Shown: piece by piece, positions 57,719 to 64,000 of the stretch | Layout: each line of letters starts with the position of its first letter | Position numbering within the stretch: the stretch's first letter is position 1 | Source of the DNA: Heliocybe sulcata | Taxonomy: Eukaryota > Basidiomycota > Agaricomycetes > Gloeophyllales > Gloeophyllaceae | Length of the DNA: 64,000 nt | Direction of reading: 5' to 3' | NCBI GenBank assembly: GCA_004369045.1 | Contig: ML213511.1 | Span: forward strand, 302,273-366,272 | Notes under the pieces: model-generated | Databases searched by the model: none | Seen by the model: only the letters and a program-made list of their open reading frames with translations | Told to the model about the DNA's origin: nothing | Position numbers and translations under genes: made by a program

Positions 57719-57782
57719 CACAGATACAGCGGAGTGACCGCAAATAGTGCAGGTTACGGCGCTCCTTGCCAGCGGTGACTGA
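57719..57782. repeat. Direct repeat Q, copy 1
   Basis: CAGATACAGCGGAGTGACCG and the following 40 bp resemble 60154-60218 (CAGAGATACCGCGGAGAAAG onward), with a shared GGTTACGG/GATTACGG core and CTCCTTGCC/GCTTGTTGC end. It abuts the inner edge of inverted-duplicate copy B. Confidence 0.55.
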
Positions 57783-57789
57783 GGTTGAA

Positions 57790-60029
57790 CGTTGAACGTT
57801 GAAGCTTGAAGTTGTCAGGCGTGAGGATGTCACATCGTCACAGAGCACGGCAGAAAGTCGCTATCTGCATCCCTTCTAGGTCTTAAGCTCTCTATCGGAC
57901 GAGCCTGAGGAGGTTAGGGTTATCCGTCTGCAGAGGGTCGGAGGAGGAGCCAGAATTATAGAAGTGTTTATGGACGCAGTGGAGGATGTATGTTCCCTTT
58001 GTTTACGAATACAAGGATCAGAAGTCCTCGATATTGATAACCAGCTTCCACGACGCCACGATGAGATGTTATGGGCTTTCTTCTGCGCGTGTTCGAGCTG
58101 TATTAATTGTTGCGGAAGTCTGAACTATTGCATTACCCATGAACCAAAAGCTACACGATACACTCAGAACCATAGTCCAGAAGTTCAGAACACTAGCCTA
58201 TGCTACAGCGAGATGATAGTCAAGACAGATAGATGTCCAGGAGAGTAAACGCAGCTAGAAATTCCAAGGCTCCCTGGCGCAAGCATAACATTCTCCCTGT
58301 CCTTGAACAGTGTAAACCGTGATAGGTTCAGCCTAAAATCAACGTGAGCATCCGCAAGCTCGACAGATGAGAATTCACGTACACTAGTGTGACCGCATTG
58401 GCCCGCACGACCTCTGGTCGTCATGAGGCACGGGTCATGCGCACTGGAATCGCGACAGGAACGCGAGCCGCAGTCAGATATTTTGACCGGGTACGTATAT
58501 TCCACATGCTAGGAAGATATCAGACATCGTCTTATGCAGTCTTGGAGTCGGACTCACGCGACAGGTAGCCCTGACGATCTTGTCTCTGTCGAAGGTGTCA
58601 ACGCTGGATGACGTTTCTGCAGACTGTAAGACTCACTGTACACGCTTGCACATCTCGTTCGTTGAAGCTGATTGTTATATGGATTGGAGTGGTTCTTTGA
58701 AAATTGGGATGAAAAAATGGGGCCTACATCTACAGCGTTTTATAGTCTCCCGCAATCCGTGGCGCCCTCGCCATCCTCGCCGCTTGCTGTACCCTCCATT
58801 CCAGCCAGACGACGGGAGGGACATCCTTGGATGAGATGAGACCATCCTGGTAGGCAGCAAGAAAGCGAAAAGCGGCGGCGGCGGAGTCCAGCCATCGCAT
58901 AGCACGGGAAGGTGGCAATTGGAAGCCACTGAAAGTGGATGCAGAGGGGTTCTCGTTTCAGCCACGCTCGGTAGCTATTGCATCGCGACACCTTAGACCG
59001 AGGCCTCAACGTAGAGTACAGTTCAGTCGTCGAGATCGATGATGGTGGAGGCCAGTATTGGACATAGCAGGTGGAAGTCAAGAGGAGAGAAGTATCAAGG
59101 TCCTGGGAATCAACGCCCTCAGACAATTCGCCCACCCTTCTGAGCAGAAGCCAGCGTGAGTCTACAACCAGACATTCCAGCAAGGTGGCCATGCCGTCAG
59201 CTCTAGACGCTATGCACAGGTTCTCCCGAGCAGCTGAGGGATGGAGCACTTTAGACAGCCGGGAGCCCGGGCTTACATCGCTCTGGATCGGCAGTAGCAC
59301 GCTGAGGTCGATCTTCTTCACCAGCGAGTGACTCGTATAAGCGTACTAGAGCAACTCCGGTGTTCTGTGGAGGTCGACGGAGCTGCAGCAAGGGGCTTCC
59401 TAATTAGAGGCCGCTGGCAACAGAGTTACGTGAAGCCTTGAACCGTGAGACGCATTGCTACCCATTGGTGGAACAAGAGCCGACTAAAGTCGTGCCATAG
59501 AAGAGTGGATATTCGCAAAGCCAAAATACCACAAGCATGCAGATAATCATCGGTGCCTTCTGGAGAGGCCATAATCTAGCAGGAGAACTTGAAGTCCTTG
59601 GCTGACGTTGAGGCAAGACATGGAGGTGCGCGTGAATGAGTCTTCGGGGAGCGCCCATGCTATTGCACGTTCGACAGGCAGATGATATGGCGTTCCACAA
59701 CTAAGGAAAGCAGAGAAGACTTGCTGCGAGGTCAACTCCCAGAGCCTGAAGGGTGTCTTGTCGTGAGTCTTCTTTAAGTGAGTGCAAGCCGCACATCACG
59801 CGCACAACCAGTAAGAACCAAAGTATCCTATATCGTAGCTCACGCTTTGTCGGAAGCCTGATAGAAGTACAGAGACGTTGTGCCAGTAGGGAGACGCTGG
59901 GAGACGTGCAGACAATGCGCAGTTCAGCCGCGGGTCATCGTTGTTGCGGTACAAGATCGACTTCGTGAGAAACTGGTATATCTAACCGCCTCATGCACTC
60001 TCCTCTACCAACCGCTACGACTCAATTGA
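57790..60029 (-). repeat. Inverted duplicate segment, copy B (about 2.2 kb)
   Basis: The segment is the reverse-oriented partner of 38511-40732. The best-preserved parts are 58200-58505 and 58580-58990. In the orientation of its partner it carries the same frame WLDSAAAAFRFLAAYQDGLI (about 58918-58740, minus strand) and a frame at 58332-58204 with LNLSRFTLFKDRENVML. Compared with A, there are single-base changes and a few small length changes; one near 58270 is a multiple of three. A longer open frame exists only in this copy (59321-58740, minus), starting KKIDLSVLLPIQSDVSPGSR. No complete gene model could be built, and the protein is not recognised. Confidence 0.8.
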
Positions 60030-60054
60030 ACTCTGACACTGCTGGGCCTTGATG

Positions 60055-60218
60055 TATGCGACGCCAAGTGCAACTGCGTAGACAAGAAAGCGAAGGCTAG
60101 AAGACTCACTCAATATCCGTGCAGGAAGGATAGTAGAGCAGATATGAATGTACGCAGAGATACCGCGGAGAAAGCGCAGATAACGCAGATTACGGTGCTT
60201 GTTGCAAGCTAGCCTCGA
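60055..60218. repeat. Direct repeats P and Q, copy 2 (adjacent)
   Basis: Repeat P (60055-60158) and repeat Q (60154-60218) lie next to each other here, directly outside copy B. At 56.9-57.8 kb the same two elements are 0.7 kb apart. The arrangement suggests that copy B inserted or was duplicated together with flanking promoter-type DNA. Confidence 0.6.
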
Positions 60219-60458
60219 CAAGCACGATTCTGTGCGGGATACTTCTCGATTCGATAGGCAACGAGGTCAGAATGAGGTACCATCTCTTCGAATACACAAG
60301 GAACTAACAAGTGACTATGATCGTATACAGTGGGTATTACAAAACTACAGCTGATGAACAAGAAAAGTAAGTAAGAAACTCAGTAAAATATACAACAGCC
60401 AGAGGAGCGATCCTCGTTTAACCACACTGGCTCTCTTCCCTTGATACATGAGGAATAC

Positions 60459-63236
60459 TCAATGAGCCCGGATGCCGAACAGCGCCAACATTTCCTCCAG
60501 CGTCAACTTATGCCCCTTGATCCTCTCGCCGCTCAACGCTGCCACAGCAAGAGCACGCTTCTTCTCCTGCAGCTGCGACAAGCGTCAGCGTAAGGTGGTA
60601 GTGGAAGGTGGTAGCTAAGATACCTCAAGAATGCGACCCTCGATCGTGTCCTCTGTGGTCAATTTGTACACGTGCACGGGAAGCTCTTGACCGAGCCTAT
60701 GCACGCGGTCGAATGCCTGTTCCTGTTGAACGTTGACGAGGTGAGTAGAGAAAGTGGCCACTAAGATCGACTTTACCTCGGTCGCCGGGTTCCACCATGG
60801 ATCGGTTAAAATGACATTGTTGCACATAGTCAGGTTGAGTCCTTGGGAAAGGTCAGCACTGGACAGACGCGCACGATAAAGAACATTGGCTACCTATCCC
60901 ACCCGCCTTCAGTGACACCAGAGCCACAGTTATATCAGAATCAGTCGCCAGCGTGTTGATAGCGTCAGTCCTCTTCTTGGAAGACATCTTCCCATCATCT
61001 TGCGAAACGTCTTGTCAATCCCAGAAGTCGGTATCTGCCAGAAGACTCACAGCGAATATATCGAATGTCCTGGTCATCCAGGAATGGCTCAATTAAATCT
61101 AGCATGGTGGTCCACTGCGAGTAGACAATCGTCTTCTCCGTGCCACCCGAGCGCTCGTGGATACGGGAAAGTAGACGAACGATGGCGCGTATCTTTGCGC
61201 TGTCTGGCACGGCCTTCTGTGTGACCAGTACTTTCGGATCCTTGACTCTGTTTCGATACGATGAGTCTCTAAGGCAGGCTGACGTCAAGGAACTGTGCAA
61301 GCACCTTGCAGGTAATTTGCTAGGCCGTCGCCACCCAGCTGCTCCAACAGCCGCATCGCTTACGTCGACTTCGTCCAGCAACGCACGAGCCTCGGGCTCA
61401 GCTTCTGCCTCATTGTGCTCGTCTTCATTGTAGAACAGTCGGGGATGGTCGCATGCTGTTGCACAGTATCAGTCCAATGCGTCAAGCATGCAACGGCAAC
61501 CATACCTTGCCTCAGCCGAAGAAGCCAAGTCAAAACATGAATGTAGTTGTATCGAATCTCGCCGGCCAGAACCATCTCCCAAACCTGATTTGTGATCCAT
61601 GCCTCCACGGTATCATAGAATCTGCGCTCAGCACTGGTGAATGGGCAGGTAACGAGATTCACTGTGCGAGGTGGTAGGGTAACTATGGGACGGCCGTTAA
61701 TGAGCGTGTCTTTCTTCCGGCGTATCATAACTCCGTTCAGATAGACCTGAACGGCAGCTGAGTCGATAAAATGGGATAAAGACGGGGAAGGCTCACATGT
61801 AGTTGTTGAATGGCTCGACCTGATATGCCCCTTCTCAGTGGACGCGCCAACATCTCGTTGAAGCTATCCCACTCGCTTAGAGGAAGTACTCCAAGGAAGT
61901 GAAAGAGTGGATATAGGTCTTCCACCTTGTTCTGTCTGTAAAAGGACGGTGTCAGAAATATGCAGGTCCCAATACCGGAAATACCACGTACATTGGAGTA
62001 CCGGTCATGCACCACCTGAACTTGCTTTGCAGTTCCCAGCAGGCTTTCGCTGTCTGCGTCGCCCGATTTCTGATCTCATGAGCTTCATCTGATATGCAGA
62101 TTCGTGGATGAAGGCATAAGTCCATTACCATATGTCGAACATACCCAGGATTATCCGTAGCCAGCGAACACCGAAAAGCGCAGTCTCTGTCTTACTCCTG
62201 ACGATCCCGTAGGTAGTCACGACGATATCTGCACTCATCAGAATCTTGGGATCTAGGCATGGTGAGCTCGGCTCCTAGACAGATGAATAACAGATCAGAA
62301 TCACCATGTCTCTGCTTCTCGTGATGCTCAAGAACACGCAATCCAGGGGCAAACCTAGCAGCCTCACGGATCCATTGGTTCTTGAGAGCCACCGGACACA
62401 CGATTCTGCGACAAGTGGTTGAATGTGCGCTCGTGACTCTGGTATGCCACACTCACAGCGTGGCACCGGACCAACCTTCCTTCTTGTCCTCAACTGTCGC
62501 GCGTGCATCAACGATACGAACTAAGGCCTGGATGGTTTTGCCTGTGCTGTTTAAATGGCTAACGTTCATAGTCATTCTGCGCTGTAATAAAAGCACCACA
62601 TTACCCCATATCATCTGCGATTATTCCACCTCTTCTTTTACCTGTCTCCCTATGCGCCATCCATTGTCGAGCATGGTTTTGATGTGGAAGGAGCTTCACA
62701 CCAGGTGCAAATCCCTTCACAGTTTCAAGCTCCTTTAGGACACGATACTTGTCCTGGTGGGTAATCACATCTGGGACAAAGGGTCTCGCGACAGTATTGG
62801 TAGGGTCAAGATCGCCCGGCGGTGGATGGGATGTGGACGGTTCATCAGATTCAGTACCCTCCTTGAGGGAGGATTCTTCTTTGACCGCTTTAGCTGCAAA
62901 CGTTTGCTTTCCGTTTAGAGCCCGTCCCTTCGGTTTCGAACTGGAGTGTTCCGCAGAAAGCTCTCCTACCAACTCAGCCTTCGCGGATGGCTCTTCCTTG
63001 ACGACTTTGCTCGGAATCGCCGGCTTTCCAGCTGACACCCGTTTCCTCGGCTTCGGACTGAAAGGTTGAACTGGAGTCTCTTCCAGGGCATTGATTTCCA
63101 CAGCTTTGTCCCTAGGCCTATGCCACTCTACCGTGAACAAATGGTACGGAATATAGAGTGGCATCGCTCACGGAATCCAAGGAGGCCTCATATCCTCGCC
63201 GTCCAGGAATCGAAATGACTTTCTCGGCTTCTGCAT
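60459..63236 (-). CDS. SNF2-family DNA-dependent ATPase (Rad5/Rad16-like, no RING seen)
   Basis: SNF2 ATPases move along DNA to remodel chromatin or repair complexes. The likely start at 63236 gives [19 protein letters not shown], spliced to [16 protein letters not shown] and a Lys/Ser-rich linker. The motor begins [18 protein letters not shown] and GGIIADDMG, with the Walker A loop DDMGLGKT split by an intron. Then come [26 protein letters not shown], the DEAH box (LDEAHEIRN) and [10 protein letters not shown]. The second lobe has [68 protein letters not shown], and motif [13 protein letters not shown]. The end is [20 protein letters not shown]. At least 12 exons. Between the lobes, where Rad5/Rad16 proteins carry a RING finger, I see only a helical stretch without the Cys/His pattern. 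Confidence 0.85.
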
Positions 63237-63758
63237 TGCGAAGGAACCTATGATCACAAGTATTTGAGGTAAAGACAGACCTCAGTGCGTGGCCTCTGTC
63301 GCGGTCTCGCACTTTCCGGCGTCAGATCCCACTGGCAACGATGGGAGCCTACTGTAATAGTACGGGATAGCGAACGCTGGATCCTGAGACTGACGGCTGG
63401 ATGAAGTCAACCCTGAAGCTTGAAGCATAGGCCGGGTGTCCAAGTATATAAAGATATAATACACAGAGGATGCTGCGAGCACTACGTCGTACCGGGTGTG
63501 GAGCCAACGGGGTTGTGGAGAAGCTTCGCTTATCGGAGTCATCCATACACGAAATTAACACGGGACCGAGTCAGTGGCTCGAACAGTAGCTTGAACTAGA
63601 TAACAAACTTCAAGGAATCGTCACGGTCAGTAGTAGAACCTACAGGTACGTCTGGCGGTTCGACTTAAGTCGTGCACCTCAGGAGCCTACATTGCGCGCT
63701 TAGGCAGAGGGGAAAGCAAATGAAGCTACAAAAGTAAATCGCAGATTGAAATAAGCAT
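63237..63758. other. Short intergenic region before the permease
   Basis: The 520 bp hold the promoter side of the SNF2 gene and the 3' side of the permease gene. A minus-strand frame (63542-63282) with a hydrophobic patch could mislead, but its relation to the SNF2 gene start is unsupported. Confidence 0.4.
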
Positions 63759-64000
63759 CTAAGACTGCTTCAAACCACCCGCCTCCTTCTCTGTCATCTC
63801 CAGGTTTCCAGGTTCCATAACATTGATACCCATCTCCTCCGCTACAGAAGGACACCATGAGTCTCTCGCGGCGCTGATTCTGGGTCCCACACAACGTACC
63901 AGCAATCTGTTTGATGGGGCCAGTGAACCATTTCCTTGCGCTGATGAGCCAGAACCCGAAGCTATAAGTGCACACAATGCCGACCGCCACCACGGCGTAG
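63759..64000 (-). CDS. Amino-acid permease, C-terminal end (gene continues beyond window)
   Basis: The minus-strand frame from the window edge reads a last transmembrane helix, VVAVGIVCTYSFGFWLISAR, then KWFTGPIKQIA. An intron (gtacgt to ctgtag, about 63912-63848) joins it to AEEMGINVMEPGNLEMTEKE and the stop at 63759. This KWFxGP loop after the final helix, followed by a short acidic tail, is typical of fungal APC-family amino-acid or GABA permeases of the plasma membrane. The rest of the protein lies outside. Substrate cannot be judged. Confidence 0.75.
   Translation of the reverse strand, partial: TPWWRSALCALIASGSGSSAQGNGSLAPSNRLLVRCVGPRISAARDSWCPSVAEEMGINVMEPGNLEMTEKEAGGLKQS

Noticed and set aside
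1-64000. tRNA, rRNA and CRISPR features
   Set aside because: No cloverleaf-compatible segment with a convincing GGTTCRANNCC arm was noticed, no rRNA-like sequence and no spaced repeat array. A covariance-model scan would be decisive for tRNA.

Overview
The window looks like nuclear DNA of a filamentous basidiomycete, most likely an agaricomycete of the wood-decay type. Genes are GC-rich and cut by many introns of about 45-65 nt with GT(A/G)NGT donors. Several encoded families are typical of this group: DUF6533-type membrane proteins, fungal GH5 hydrolases, fungal Cch1 and basidiomycete-style P450s. No prokaryotic, organellar or viral features were seen. Gene models were assembled by hand from open frames, splice signals and protein similarity, so exon edges not quoted are approximate.

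Left part (1-38.5 kb), conserved housekeeping block. Two DUF6533-type membrane-protein genes (<1-1290 and 6519-8115, same strand) bracket prefoldin subunit 5 and an Anr2/LCHN-like (DUF2347/DUF4484) protein. Then come an uncharacterised acidic protein, eIF3a (TIF32), a very large CCH1 calcium-channel gene (about 7.7 kb), divergent BUD32 of the KEOPS complex, a GH5 hydrolase, a Lys/Ser/Pro-rich repeat protein, a small cysteine-rich zinc-binding protein, SHP1/p47, NSE3 (MAGE subunit of Smc5/6), a cytochrome P450 with one doubtful exon, and a mitochondrial-type J-domain protein.

Right part (38.5-60.2 kb), accessory-looking block. Two near-identical 2.2-kb segments lie in inverted orientation (about 38511-40732 and 57790-60029). 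They enclose about 17 kb holding an alpha/beta hydrolase, a 2.6-kb non-autonomous DNA transposon with 11-bp terminal inverted repeats and a 6-bp target duplication, an NmrA-type reductase, an F-box-type protein, a GNAT acetyltransferase and a sugar porter. Gene density is lower here and intergenic stretches are longer. A promoter-like repeat near the right arm (56.9 kb and 60.05 kb) adds to a mosaic of duplications. The inverted arms could let the 17-kb block flip by recombination.

Right edge (60.4-64 kb): a SNF2-family ATPase without a visible RING insertion, and the C-terminal end of an amino-acid permease running off the window.

The most distinctive observations are the inverted 2.2-kb arms around the accessory block, the complete non-autonomous transposon with palindromic subterminal arrays, three genes needing GC-AG introns, and a Cch1 pore with Asn instead of Glu in repeat I. 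No evidence was found for a wholly new multi-gene system; the unknown proteins (8.4-9.9 kb, 26.4-28.9 kb, 29.5-30.2 kb) are the best candidates for undescribed biology.
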